DNA of 64,000 bases from Bacteroidota bacterium (lineage in GTDB: Bacteria; Bacteroidota; Bacteroidia; AKYH767-A; OLB10): positions 11,257 through 75,256 of the forward strand of contig JADKIC010000024.1 of NCBI GenBank assembly GCA_016721435.1, given 5' to 3'. This document shows positions 39,619-48,754 of the stretch, piece by piece. The notes beneath the pieces were generated by a model, which made no database searches, was not told the origin of the DNA, and worked only from the letters and a program-made list of their open reading frames with translations. The number at the start of each line of letters is the position of its first letter. Positions within the stretch are counted from its first letter, which is position 1. The position numbers and the translations under genes were made by a program.

Positions 39619-40497
39619 ATGTTACTCCTCACTCCCGAAAAATTTACTGATTACGAACTACTTGACTGTGGTGATTTTGAGAAATTAGAACGTTTTGGAA
39701 AGTACATTACCATCCGCCCCGAGCCGCAGGCTGTCTGGAGTAGAAAATGGGAGGTAAAAGAATGGGAGAAGAGAGCACATGTGCGTTTTGTTCCTAAAAG
39801 CAGTTCGGCAGGTACCTGGAAAAAGTTGAAAGATATGCCCGATCAATGGCGGATGCAGTATGCTTTTAATAAGACGGATGTAATTTGTTTCCGGTTGGGA
39901 TTAACTTCTTTTAAGCATGTAGGGATTTTTCCGGAACAGGCTGTCAACTGGGAGTATATCTACAATAACATAAAGACGATTCGTAAAACAATTGATCAGC
40001 CCCGTGTTTTAAATTTGTTTGCCTATACCGGTGGAGCATCCCTTGCTGCCAAAGCTGCCGGTGCAGATATCACGCATCTTGACTCTATAAAACAAGTGGT
40101 GACCTGGGCGAAAGAGAATATGGAGCTAAGTCATCTCGATGGTATTCGCTGGCTGGTGGAAGATGCAATGACCTATGTAAAACGCGAAGTAAAAAGAGGT
40201 AAGAAATATCATGGTATTATTCTCGATCCGCCTGCCTACGGACATGGTCCCGATGGAGAGCATTGGAAACTCGAGGAAATGATCAATGATATGATGAAGT
40301 ACGTCTCTGAATTACTTGAACCTGAAAACTCCTTTTTAGTCCTGAACACCTACTCCCTCGGTTTCTCTTCTCTCATCATTAAAAACTTAATGGAAGATCA
40401 TTTCGGAAAAAGAGGAGCAATAGCCGAATGCGGAGAAATCTATTTACAGGCCACCAGCGGCGTGGTTTTACCATTGGGTGTTGTAGGCAGAATTTAG
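39619..40497 (+). CDS. RlmI-like SAM-dependent methyltransferase
   Basis: A 292-residue class I methyltransferase. The SAM-binding motif is VLNLFAYTGGASLAAKAAGA (about residues 132-151), the acidic loop THLDSIKQVVTWAKENMELS, and the catalytic loop DPPAYGHGP matches the RlmI/RlmK-type rRNA cytosine/guanine methyltransferases. The N-terminal PUA domain of RlmI is missing and replaced by a short strand-rich region (YITIRPEPQAVWSRKWEVKEW). The target is probably rRNA but is not proven. A TACTTTCG box ends 5 bases before the ATG. Confidence 0.82.
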   Translation: MLLLTPEKFTDYELLDCGDFEKLERFGKYITIRPEPQAVWSRKWEVKEWEKRAHVRFVPKSSSAGTWKKLKDMPDQWRMQYAFNKTDVICFRLGLTSFKHVGIFPEQAVNWEYIYNNIKTIRKTIDQPRVLNLFAYTGGASLAAKAAGADITHLDSIKQVVTWAKENMELSHLDGIRWLVEDAMTYVKREVKRGKKYHGIILDPPAYGHGPDGEHWKLEEMINDMMKYVSELLEPENSFLVLNTYSLGFSSLIIKNLMEDHFGKRGAIAECGEIYLQATSGVVLPLGVVGRI

Positions 40498-42998
40498 TTT
40501 TTGATAAATTTCAAAGAAGAATATTTCTCTCCATCAAAATACCGGAGTAAATAAAATCCTTGTTTTAACGAAGAAGTATTTATCCGGGTATTCATATCAT
40601 CGGAATACATCTCCCGAATCACTCTTCCGTTAATATCATAGATGGAAAGATTTTTGTTTTTTAACGTTCCCTTTAACACGATGAAATCATTGCAGGGATT
40701 GGGATATAAATTCAGAACAGAAGATATTCCATTCTGATTTTCCACTCCGGTAATAAAAGGAAGCTCTATTAATTTACCGCCCGGGTGAATACCTTTTTGA
40801 ATAGGTATTGTTTTCATATTTGTAACAGTGCCTGTAAAAGGATTAATGCGCATCATGACATCATCATTAGAAATATTGACAATACCATATAAATTTCCAT
40901 CAGATATCAGATTGTAATTATCTGTTATAAACGACGTGAAATAATGCTGGGTTAAAGTTCCCGGGAAATTATAAATATTTGTGAACGTGGTGTCAGTAAT
41001 ATTTAATTTCCAAATCATACCATACCCCAATGAATAAATAGGGTCCCAATTGATACCGATTAAGAGGGAATCATTAATAAAATGATGCGATCGTTCGTAA
41101 TAGGACGATACAATCGGGTCCGTTAAATTTAGTGCAAAGGTCAGACTATCCCCAATAATATCATAGATGAAAAGGTTACCGATACTTGTAATTCCGGTTC
41201 TTGCACTCATACCCGAAAACTTTGTTCTTGCCGGGTTAAAGGAGAGATCACCCATCGATCCATTTCCAATGATACCATTTACACCGTACTTCAGCAAGGT
41301 ATCAAATTGAAGTGTTATTGGGTTTAAGCGATAAATATATTCTATATTAAAATTTGTTTTGTGATAACATATCCCGTAAAAATTACCATCAGCACCCATC
41401 TGAAAGTATCGGGGAAATTTAAAACCGGGAATTGTATCAAAATTTATGACTTCAGCATAAATGCCGGTTTGAAGAGTATAGTTAAATACTGCACCATCCG
41501 GGAAGGAATCTGAATGTTCCACACATCCCCATATGACACCGTTTTTCTCGATAAGATTTCCTTGTAAAGAAGTGGTTTCAAAAAGACTCCTGTCCTGAAA
41601 AGTATGTACCACTTCCATCGTATCTCCGGAAAGAGAATATTTTACCAGGTATTTGTCAAAGTAATATTCAGAGCTCGCATGGATTCCGTATAAATTTCCA
41701 TCTGAAGCAGTCACATAACTGCCCACAGGAAAATGTCCCTTCGGATACTGGTCAAAAACAAATTCATGGTAAACGGTGTCGGTACCTGTATCAACAGATA
41801 TCACCGCCCCATCGAAGGCCGGGGTACCGCTGAGAATACTGTTTCTATACCCGTAAAGCCGGCCATTGGGATGTTTTATAAAACTATTTTCTACAATACT
41901 CCCATTGCGTTCGCTATTGATGGTATCGACGATAGTGAGAAATCCCGATGAAGCATTGAAACGAAAAACAACACCATCATTTATGCCCGGAACGTCCTCC
42001 GCACTTCCATAAAAAACACCCGGCATACCTTCGCATAAAGCATTACGCACTTTAGAGATGCCATTGAAATGATGCAGTACCAAATATTGATTTCCTGATG
42101 TATCGAATCGATAAATTGAACCACTATTGTTTAAACCACCCTCAGAAGTAGTACCATATAAAAACCCGTCGCTTGCTAGGAGAAGAGGTCCATGGGGCTT
42201 TGTACCGCCAATGGAATCAAACGAATGTAAACGTGTAAAAGTGTTTGAATTCAACTCGAGTTTGAAGAGATGTCCCAGAGCATTTTGTCCACCTGTTTTC
42301 CCAACACCGTAAAGGTTCCCCGACGAATATTCAATCAATTTCCCGGTACACCCTTCATTGTTGAAATGATGCAAAACGGAATAGACATTCGTAACCGGAT
42401 CAAAAGAATAAATCACACCAAAACCGAACGTTCCTCCTTCGTTGGTTGTTCCGTAAAATACCCCGTTAGCGGCTTTCATCAAACCCGAAAGGGGTCGCAT
42501 GCCATCGAGACCATTGAACAGGAGCAAGACCGTCAGGACACTGGTATTTATTTCATATTTATAGATACTTCCATTTCCACCTCCTTCTGTTGAAACACCA
42601 TAAATGACCAAACCGGAATCAATATATAAATCATTGCAAGGGAATTTCACGGCATCGCCGCTTTTTATCTCATAAATTTGGGTGTAAACACCATCGTAAG
42701 GATTGTATTTAAAGATATTTCCCTTTTCCCGAAAAGTTCCGGCACCGGTAGTACCGTAAATCATGGAGTCAGGTCCTGCTGTCAATGCGCCGCCGGATGC
42801 TAAATAGCCGATATATGTCCGGTAATAGTCAAATTCATTGGTAACGACGTTGCTTCCGATAGCATAGTTCAAAATAGATCCGCTGTTTAATCCTCCACCC
42901 AGCCGGGTTCCCCAAATCAGGTTGCCCGGTTGCGCGGACAACTGAACAGTAAGAAAAAGTAATGCTATGACAGAAAGCCTGGGGTAAGAAATGGTCAT
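40494..42998 (-). CDS. GloVer-repeat T9SS cargo protein
   Basis: A secreted 834-residue protein with a signal peptide (VIALLFLTVQLSAQ). It contains tandem repeats of the choice-of-anchor GloVer type such as ANGVFYGTTNEGGTFGFGVI and SDGFLYGTTSEGGLNNSGSI, each followed by YSF/YRFD and HHFN. The C-terminal type A sorting domain is LYPNPCNDFIVLKG...LSIYDINGRVIREMY...FYLLRYFDGEKYSSLKFIKN. The role is unknown; such proteins are probably surface beta-propellers. It is the only minus-strand gene right of 39 kb. Its stop overlaps the end of the methyltransferase gene by 4 bp (convergent). Confidence 0.9.
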   Translation of the reverse strand: MTISYPRLSVIALLFLTVQLSAQPGNLIWGTRLGGGLNSGSILNYAIGSNVVTNEFDYYRTYIGYLASGGALTAGPDSMIYGTTGAGTFREKGNIFKYNPYDGVYTQIYEIKSGDAVKFPCNDLYIDSGLVIYGVSTEGGGNGSIYKYEINTSVLTVLLLFNGLDGMRPLSGLMKAANGVFYGTTNEGGTFGFGVIYSFDPVTNVYSVLHHFNNEGCTGKLIEYSSGNLYGVGKTGGQNALGHLFKLELNSNTFTRLHSFDSIGGTKPHGPLLLASDGFLYGTTSEGGLNNSGSIYRFDTSGNQYLVLHHFNGISKVRNALCEGMPGVFYGSAEDVPGINDGVVFRFNASSGFLTIVDTINSERNGSIVENSFIKHPNGRLYGYRNSILSGTPAFDGAVISVDTGTDTVYHEFVFDQYPKGHFPVGSYVTASDGNLYGIHASSEYYFDKYLVKYSLSGDTMEVVHTFQDRSLFETTSLQGNLIEKNGVIWGCVEHSDSFPDGAVFNYTLQTGIYAEVINFDTIPGFKFPRYFQMGADGNFYGICYHKTNFNIEYIYRLNPITLQFDTLLKYGVNGIIGNGSMGDLSFNPARTKFSGMSARTGITSIGNLFIYDIIGDSLTFALNLTDPIVSSYYERSHHFINDSLLIGINWDPIYSLGYGMIWKLNITDTTFTNIYNFPGTLTQHYFTSFITDNYNLISDGNLYGIVNISNDDVMMRINPFTGTVTNMKTIPIQKGIHPGGKLIELPFITGVENQNGISSVLNLYPNPCNDFIVLKGTLKNKNLSIYDINGRVIREMYSDDMNTRINTSSLKQGFYLLRYFDGEKYSSLKFIKN

Positions 42999-43163
42999 GG
43001 TATTTTTGAGAAATGGAAGTTACGGTTAATTTTTGAAAAGACAAAATCTACATTGGTGATTTTAAAATGAACGGAGCCCGCCCTGCACTTGTATCTTTAT
43101 AGGGTAAAGATCGTACAATTCTATTCGCCAAATACCGTTATACAAAATACAAACGTTTCCCCT

Positions 43164-43171
43164 TACCTTTG
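43164..43171 (+). promoter_or_regulatory. TACCTTTG -7 box, probable leaderless promoter of the DUF4175 gene
   Basis: TACCTTTG matches TAnnTTTG exactly and ends 4 bases before the ATG at 43176. The region upstream shows no clear TTG element at 17-23 bases. Confidence 0.5.
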
Positions 43172-43175
43172 CCAT

Positions 43176-46100
43176 ATGTCCACCGCCGAGAATAATTACC
43201 GTGAGTTGCTGGAGAAGCTGGACGCTTTCATCCGGAAGTATTATACCAACCAGCTGATAAAAGGGGGAATTTATGCCTTTGCATTGCTCCTTGGCTTCTA
43301 TCTGGCTGTCACATTGCTGGAGTCGTTCGCCTGGTTTAGTCCTGCGGTTCGCTCTGTTTTGTTCTACACCTATCTCGCCGCTACTGCTGTCGTACTCTGG
43401 AAACTGGTGCTTACACCTCTCTTCAAGCTCTATAAACTGGGAAAGACATTAAGCCGTAACGATGCCGCTAAAATTATCGGAGAACATTTCCAGCCGATTC
43501 GCGATAAGCTCCTCAATACCCTACAGCTCCATGATCAGGCGAATGCTGAACCGGAACATCTCGCCCTGATCCATGCCTCTATCAACCAGAAAAGTGCTGA
43601 ATTACGTCCTATCCCTTTTAGCTCAGCCATCGATTTGCGCAAAAACCGCAAGTACCTTCCCTATGCCGCTTTCCCCTTATTGGCATTGGTGATCATCCTC
43701 TTCGCTGCTCCCAGTCTGATTACTGATCCTACCGCCGTTTGCTGGAACATGGCAAGAGTTTCTCCAAGCCGGCCCCATTTTCATTTCAGGTGACTAATGA
43801 TAAGTTACAGGTGGTGCAGTTTGAAGATTTCACGATTGATGTGAAGATGGACGGTAAGGAGATTCCTGCAGAAGTATTTGTAGAGGTAGGAAACAATACC
43901 TTCCGTCTCGAAAAGGAAAATCTTACCGACTTCCATTATACCTTCCGCAATGTGCAGGGCAATACCGATTTCCGTCTCGTGGCAGATGGATTTTTCTCGG
44001 ATGATTTTTTATTGAACGCTGTTCCCAATCCGGTAATGGTGGATTTCACAGTAGAACTCGACTATCCTGCCTATCTCGGAAGAAAAAATGAAGTGATTAA
44101 GAATACCGGTGACCTGCTGGTACCCGCGGGAACCCGTGCCACGTGGAACATCGGAACACAGAATACATCGGAACTTCGTATACGCTTCACCGATAGTACC
44201 TATGCTTTGCGTGAAGCGGAGAATAACCGATACACCTTTAAGCGCCGACTTCAGAGTAGCAGCAGTTATGCTATCAGTACAGGAAATAAATTCTTGCAGT
44301 CGAAGGATTCAGTGGCATATACCATCAATGTGATTCCCGATCAGTATCCGCTCATCGAAGTGGAGGAGCAGAAAGATTCCGCCTCTTATCAGCGTATTTA
44401 TTTCCGGGGTATGGTGCAGGATGACTACGGTCTGAGTAAACTTCAATTTCGCTACCGTTTTCTGAAAAGAGAAGGGGAGAGCGTGAATGAAGAAGCGATA
44501 GCAGCTGCGATATCTTTCAATAAAGGTCTCTCTCAGGATCAGTTTTTCCATTTCTGGGATCTGGGGGCTGTGAGTCTGAAGGCGGGAGATGAACTGGAAT
44601 ACTATTTTGAAGTCTGGGATAACGATGGCGTGCAAGGTCCTAAGAGCGCAAGGTCGGTGAGCAATGTTTTCAAAGCCCCATCACTGCAGGAGTTGGCAAA
44701 GGAGAATAAATCGCAGAATAAAGCCCTGAAGAAGAACATGAGCGAGAGCATTAAGAAGGCAAAAGAATTGCAGAAAGCCCTCAACGACCTCCACAAAGAT
44801 CTCCTCAACAAAAAGAACCTCGACTACGAAGACCGTAAGAAGGTCAGCGATATCTTAAAGCAACAAAAAGAACTCGAGAAGAAAGTAGAGGAAATACAAA
44901 AGCAACAATCACTCAATAAACAGCAGCAGAACGAGCTTCGCGCACCGGATCCTCAGCTGGCCGAGAAGCAAAAGCAGTTAGAAGAACTCTTCGAAAAGCT
45001 CATGACACCGGAGATGAAGAAGATGATGGAAGAGCTGGAGAAGATGATGGCGCAAATCGACAAACAGAAACTCCAGGAAACGATGGAGCAAATGAAGTTG
45101 GATAATAAAGACCTCGAAAAGCAACTCGACCGCACGCTGGAACTCTTCAAACAAATGGAGCTCGAGCAGAAAATGAAGGAGACAGCCGAGAACCTGGAGA
45201 AGTTAGCGGAAGATCAGGAGAAGCTGGCGGAGAAGAATGACGAGAAAGGGAGTGAGTCGGAGAAGCTGAAAGAAGAACAGAAAGAGCTCAACAAAGAATT
45301 TGAGGACATTAAAAAGAACATTGACGATATCGAGAAGAAAAACGAGGAGTTGGAGTATTCGGAGGAGATGAAGGATTTCGATAAAGAGCAGGAAGAAATT
45401 TCTGAAGAAATGGAGAAAAGCGAACAAGAGCTTTCTCAGGGACAGAAAAAGAGTGCTAAGAAAAAGCAGAAGCAAGCGGCTGAGAAAATGAAGGAGCTTA
45501 GTCAGAAGATAAAGCAACAGCAGAAAGAGAAAGAGGAAGAACAGAACGAAGAGGATATGCAGGCCATGCGAGCATTGCTGGAGAACCTCTTGCGATTCAG
45601 TTTTGATCAGGAAAAACTACTAGAGGAAGCGAAGGGCATTGATATCAATAACCCACGCTATCTAAAGCTCGCTCAGGAACAACGAAAACTAAAAGATGAC
45701 GCGAAGGTGTTGGAGGATTCATTGTTGGCGCTGAGTAAAAGGGTAATACAGATTGCGTCTAGTGTAAACGAACAGATAACCGACATCAACAACAATACGG
45801 AAAAGGCGCTCGCTAATTTACAGGACCGTCAGGTGCCACAGGCAAGGGCGAACCAGCAGTTCATCATGACGGCGGTAAATAATCTGGCACTTATGCTCAG
45901 TGAGTCGCTGGATCAGATGCAGCAGCAGATGTCGCAGAACATGCCGAGCAACTCCAGCTGTAAAAAGCCCGGACAAGGTAAACCCAAGCCCGGACCCAAT
46001 GCAGGAGACATTAAGAAGATGCAGGAAAAGCTCGGTCAGCAGTTGAAGGAGATGAAAGAGAAGATGCAGCAAGGGCAGAAGCCGGGCGGTAAACCCGGAC

Positions 46101-46528
46101 AAGGCATGAGCGAGGAGTTGGCCCGAATGGCAGCACAGCAGGAAGCACTGAGAAATGCCCTCAATCAACTCAATCAGCAGGAAAACAAGGATGCTCAGGG
46201 TAAACTGGGAGATCTGGGTAAGATAGCCGAGCAGATGGAGCAAAACGAAAAGGACATTGTCAACAAAAGAATCACCGAGATTACTATTAAACGCCAACAG
46301 GAGATTCTTACTCGTCTTTTGGAATCAGAAAAAGCAGAGCGGGAACGTGAACAGGAAGAACGCCGGGAATCCAACGAGGCCCGGGATATTTACCGAACCC
46401 CACCACAGTTCGAGGACTTTAAAAAGCTAAAAATCCGTGAGAACGAACTTCTGAAATCCATACCCCCCGGATTCAGCACTTTCTATAAAAATCTCGTGAA
46501 CACCTACTTCCAAAATCTCCAAAACTAA
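43176..46528 (+). CDS. DUF4175 family coiled-coil membrane protein, frameshifted
   Basis: About 1116 residues. The start is placed at 43176 (MSTAENNYRELLEKLDAFI). The N-terminal 200 residues include three hydrophobic segments (GGIYAFALLLGFYLAVTLL, SVLFYTYLAATAVVLW and AAFPLLALVIILFAAPSL). A periplasmic beta-rich part follows (residues 220-500), then a very long charged coiled coil rich in K, E and Q (about 510-1000), with G/K/P-rich stretches near KKPGQGKPKPGP. One missing C near 43737 shifts the frame; the corrected join reads TDPTARLLEHGKSFSKP. DUF4175 proteins are Bacteroidota-typical and of unknown function. The extreme base composition of the coiled coil produces many false antisense ORFs. 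Confidence 0.85.
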
Positions 46529-46532
46529 CCGC

Positions 46533-46690
46533 CGAAGGCAGCGACGGGAACCTTACCCCCTCTTCGAGGGGGAAGCGAAGCAGGGGGAGCCTTGTCCCCC
46601 TCTTCGAGTGGGCAGCGTAGCTGGGGGAGCCGGGGGCCGGGGGGGGTAGCAGTAGTTGATCCGGGGGGCGGGGGGGGCGAGTAACCGAAG
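46533..46690. repeat. CCCCCTCTTCGAGGGGG hairpin repeats and G-rich tract, left of the DUF559 gene
   Basis: Two copies of a short hairpin (CCCCCTC-TTC-GAGGGGG at 46556-46572; a variant at about 46596-46612) are each followed by AGCGnAGCnGGGGGAGCC. A G-rich tract then spans 46621-46678 with five runs of at least five G on the plus strand. The same hairpin type occurs on the other side of the DUF559 gene at 47228-47325. The rest of the gap to 46814 shows nothing else. Confidence 0.9.
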
Positions 46691-46814
46691 GGAATCGAAG
46701 CATTAAAGTCAAGTAACGGAATGGAACATCAGCCGCAAAGCCGACAAACCCCATTTACATTCGAATACAAATGTTTATTATCCGACTATAACCCCACTCC
46801 TCATTTTTCTTTGC

Positions 46815-47225
46815 ATGAAAATTCCATGCATGTCTTACCTGGAGAAACACTATTATTATAATCCTCATAACCGAAATTTCGCCCGAAAACTTCGTAACTC
46901 AAGCACTAAAGCAGAATGCTGTTTATGGAAATTCGTCCTGAAGGCAAGTCTTCTTGAAGATGCAGCGTTTAACCGGCAAAGACCTATAGATGGTTATATT
47001 GTTGATTTCTTATGCAAAGAACTTAAGCTTATCATAGAAGTAGATGGAAGCATCCATGAATTAGAATCAGTTTATAAAAAGGACATGGTACGCCAGAAAA
47101 AGCTTGAAAGTCTTGGCTTTCATGTCATTCGCTTCACAAACACTGAAATCTTAAAGGACATCGATTCTGTACGTGAATCCATTCGAAATACAATCTTCCA
47201 ATTGCGAAAGTCAACCACACCCTAA
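46815..47225 (+). CDS. DUF559 (Vsr-like) endonuclease-fold protein
   Basis: A 136-residue stand-alone protein of the DUF559 family, related to the very-short-patch-repair endonuclease fold (PD-(D/E)xK). The pattern is RQRPIDGYIVDFLCKELKLI followed by IEVDGSIHE (Asp in VDF, then ExD), and RQKKLESLGFHVIRFTNTEI. The N-terminal NRNFARKLRNSSTKAECCLW is typical. Residues needed for nuclease activity seem present, but no activity is established for this family. The start may also be at the Met six codons in (46830). The gene is bracketed by the same intergenic hairpin family on both sides. Confidence 0.85.
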   Translation: MKIPCMSYLEKHYYYNPHNRNFARKLRNSSTKAECCLWKFVLKASLLEDAAFNRQRPIDGYIVDFLCKELKLIIEVDGSIHELESVYKKDMVRQKKLESLGFHVIRFTNTEILKDIDSVRESIRNTIFQLRKSTTP

Positions 47226-47227
47226 GC

Positions 47228-47325
47228 AGCCGGTACCCCCTCTTCGAGGGGTGGGAGCGGAGTGGATCGTAGCTGGGGAGCCCCCTCTTCTAAGAGGTAG
47301 CAAAGCCGGTGGAGTTCCAACACCT
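47228..47325. repeat. CCCCCTCTTCGAGGGG hairpin repeats, right of the DUF559 gene
   Basis: The block begins within a few bases of the DUF559 stop, with CCCCCTCTTCGAGGGG, then AGCGGAGTGGATCGTAGCTG, then a degenerate second hairpin CCCCCTCTTCTAAGAGG and GTAGCAAAGCCGGTGGAG. It is the counterpart of the block at 46533-46690. Confidence 0.88.
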
Positions 47326-47419
47326 AAAAGTTAGTAAATATCTTTTCCCTTAACTTAGCACCATCGGGAACTTCGTAGTTTCGTACCCTTATAGGAATGC
47401 AAACGTCTCTAATAGGGAT

Positions 47420-47887
47420 ATGGAGAAGGATAAAATTGCAGTTTCTGATACCATGATTCAAATGAACACTGAAAAGCAATCATCAACTATGCAAATTTCC
47501 TCACAACCGGAAAGCATTAACCTGGTAGAGAAACTTATTGACGAGATAAAGAGTGAATACAATGTGCACGAAGAGTGCTATGGAAATATGTTAGTCGCCG
47601 TGACCGAGGCTGTGAACAACGCTATTCAACACGGTAACAAGTATGATCCTGACAAAAAAGTAATCATCTCACATGAAGTGGAACCGGACCAGATCTCTTT
47701 TATAATCACTGATGAAGGAACCGGGTTCGATTTCATGAACCTCCCCGACCCTACTGATCCCGACCACCTGGAGAAGCCTACCGGTCGTGGTGTCTTTCTT
47801 ATGAAACATTTGGCTGATCAGATTATTTTCTCTGAAAACGGTCGTGTTGTTGAGCTCTATTTCAAAACAGGCGGACATATAGCCTGA
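47420..47887 (+). CDS. RsbW/SpoIIAB-like ATP-binding anti-sigma-type kinase
   Basis: A small GHKL ATPase-fold protein. The N box is MLVAVTEAVNNAIQHGNKYD, the G1 box ITDEGTGFDF, and the G2 box TGRGVFLMKHLADQIIF. It resembles serine kinases that phosphorylate STAS anti-anti-sigma partners in partner-switching control; none is adjacent. The longest frame starts at 47420, but the conserved region begins at TMQISSQPESINLVEKLIDE, so the Met at 47453 or 47489 may be the true start. In Bacteroidota such proteins are often found beside ybeY and mnmG, as here, without a known link. Confidence 0.85.
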   Translation: MEKDKIAVSDTMIQMNTEKQSSTMQISSQPESINLVEKLIDEIKSEYNVHEECYGNMLVAVTEAVNNAIQHGNKYDPDKKVIISHEVEPDQISFIITDEGTGFDFMNLPDPTDPDHLEKPTGRGVFLMKHLADQIIFSENGRVVELYFKTGGHIA

Positions 47888-48017
47888 TCTTACCCGGTTA
47901 AATTTAATTCGGAGACTTGCTTTAAGCAGCAAGAAAATTATCTCATGCCCTATAAATTTACTGTAAGGGCCTCCGGCATTACGTTTTTGCTACTTTCGCA
48001 GGTGATCTACCGTATCC

Positions 48018-48440
48018 ATGATATCATTCTTTAATGCCGATATTACTTACGCTTTACGCTCCAAAAGCGACTTACGTTTATGGCTATCCGAAGTCGCGAA
48101 AAGGGAAGGCTTTAAGCTAGAGGAACTAAATGTCATTCTTTGCAGCGATAATTATCTATATAAGCTCAATGTTGATTTTCTGAAGCACTCTACATTAACT
48201 GATATTATCACTTTTGATAATTCAAGCGTTAAAAGTTGGATTACAGGAGAACTTTACATTAGTCTGGAAAGAGTCCGTGATAACGCTAAAGCATTGAAAG
48301 TGAATTTAAAAGATGAACTTCATCGTGTAATGGTACATGGACTGTTACATCTTTGTGGTTATTCAGATAAAAGCAAGGAGCAGAAGAGTAAGATGAGAGG
48401 TCTGGAGGATAAATATCTTTTGTTAAGACAAGTTAAATAA
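48018..48440 (+). CDS. ybeY: Endoribonuclease/rRNA maturation factor YbeY
   Basis: Single-strand-specific metallo-endoribonuclease needed for 16S rRNA 3'-end maturation and ribosome quality control. The 140-residue protein has the zinc motif as VMVHGLLHLCGYSDKS (two His plus Asp; the third His of the E. coli HGxLHLxGYDH motif is replaced, as often in Bacteroidota), and LTDIITFDNSS before it. The frame is intact. A TACTTTCG box about 25 bp upstream is a plausible promoter. Confidence 0.92.
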   Translation: MISFFNADITYALRSKSDLRLWLSEVAKREGFKLEELNVILCSDNYLYKLNVDFLKHSTLTDIITFDNSSVKSWITGELYISLERVRDNAKALKVNLKDELHRVMVHGLLHLCGYSDKSKEQKSKMRGLEDKYLLLRQVK

Positions 48441-48668
48441 TTAATTAACAGCATTATACAACAAATTTTAGCATTTCCTTAGAATATATTTCTAAATACC
48501 ACTACTGCCTAGTCATAATATTTAGCCCTTATTCGTAGCAGGATTATTTCGCAGCTCCCTGCTGTTATATATACACATTCTGTAGGGTACCTTAATAGGA
48601 AAGGAGGGGTTTAATTGTAAAATTCACAACCGCCTGTTTATAACCCCGTTCATTTCTTGTTAATTTAC
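48441..48668. other. AT-rich leader upstream of mnmG
   Basis: About 230 bp after ybeY with no gene. It holds one AATTCACAA (near 48632), a weak DnaA-box-like sequence. No hairpin terminator is evident after ybeY. Confidence 0.4.
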
Positions 48669-48699
48669 TTGCATAATTTATTGATATACAGTACATTTG
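48669..48699 (+). promoter_or_regulatory. Strong Bacteroidota-type promoter of mnmG
   Basis: TTG (48669-48671), a spacer of exactly 20 bases and TACATTTG (48692-48699) match the consensus TTG-N17..23-TAnnTTTG perfectly. Transcription would start near 48705, leaving a leader of about 50 bases that contains the parS-like 14-mer just before the ATG. Confidence 0.75.
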
Positions 48700-48739
48700 T
48701 TTTAAGTTGTATAGATGTTAAAAACTGTAATCATTAAAC

Positions 48740-48753
48740 GTTTCACGTGGAAC
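48740..48753. other. parS-like site 1 (GTTTCACGTGGAAC), just before mnmG
   Basis: GTTTCACGTGGAAC, or GTTCCACGTGAAAC on the other strand, equals the central 14 bases of a widespread ParB-binding parS variant. It ends one base before the mnmG ATG, so it overlaps the ribosome-binding region. An identical copy lies 1.9 kb downstream. Confidence 0.7.
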
Positions 48754-48754
48754 T

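Noticed and set aside
45203..46297. Long antisense ORFs rich in Leu and Phe opposite the DUF4175 coiled coil
   Set aside because: They arise from the Lys/Glu/Gln codon bias of the sense strand and lack starts, ribosome-binding sites or family features.
46473..46754. Minus-strand 93-residue proline-rich ORF
   Set aside because: It is a translation of the G-rich tract and hairpin repeats.
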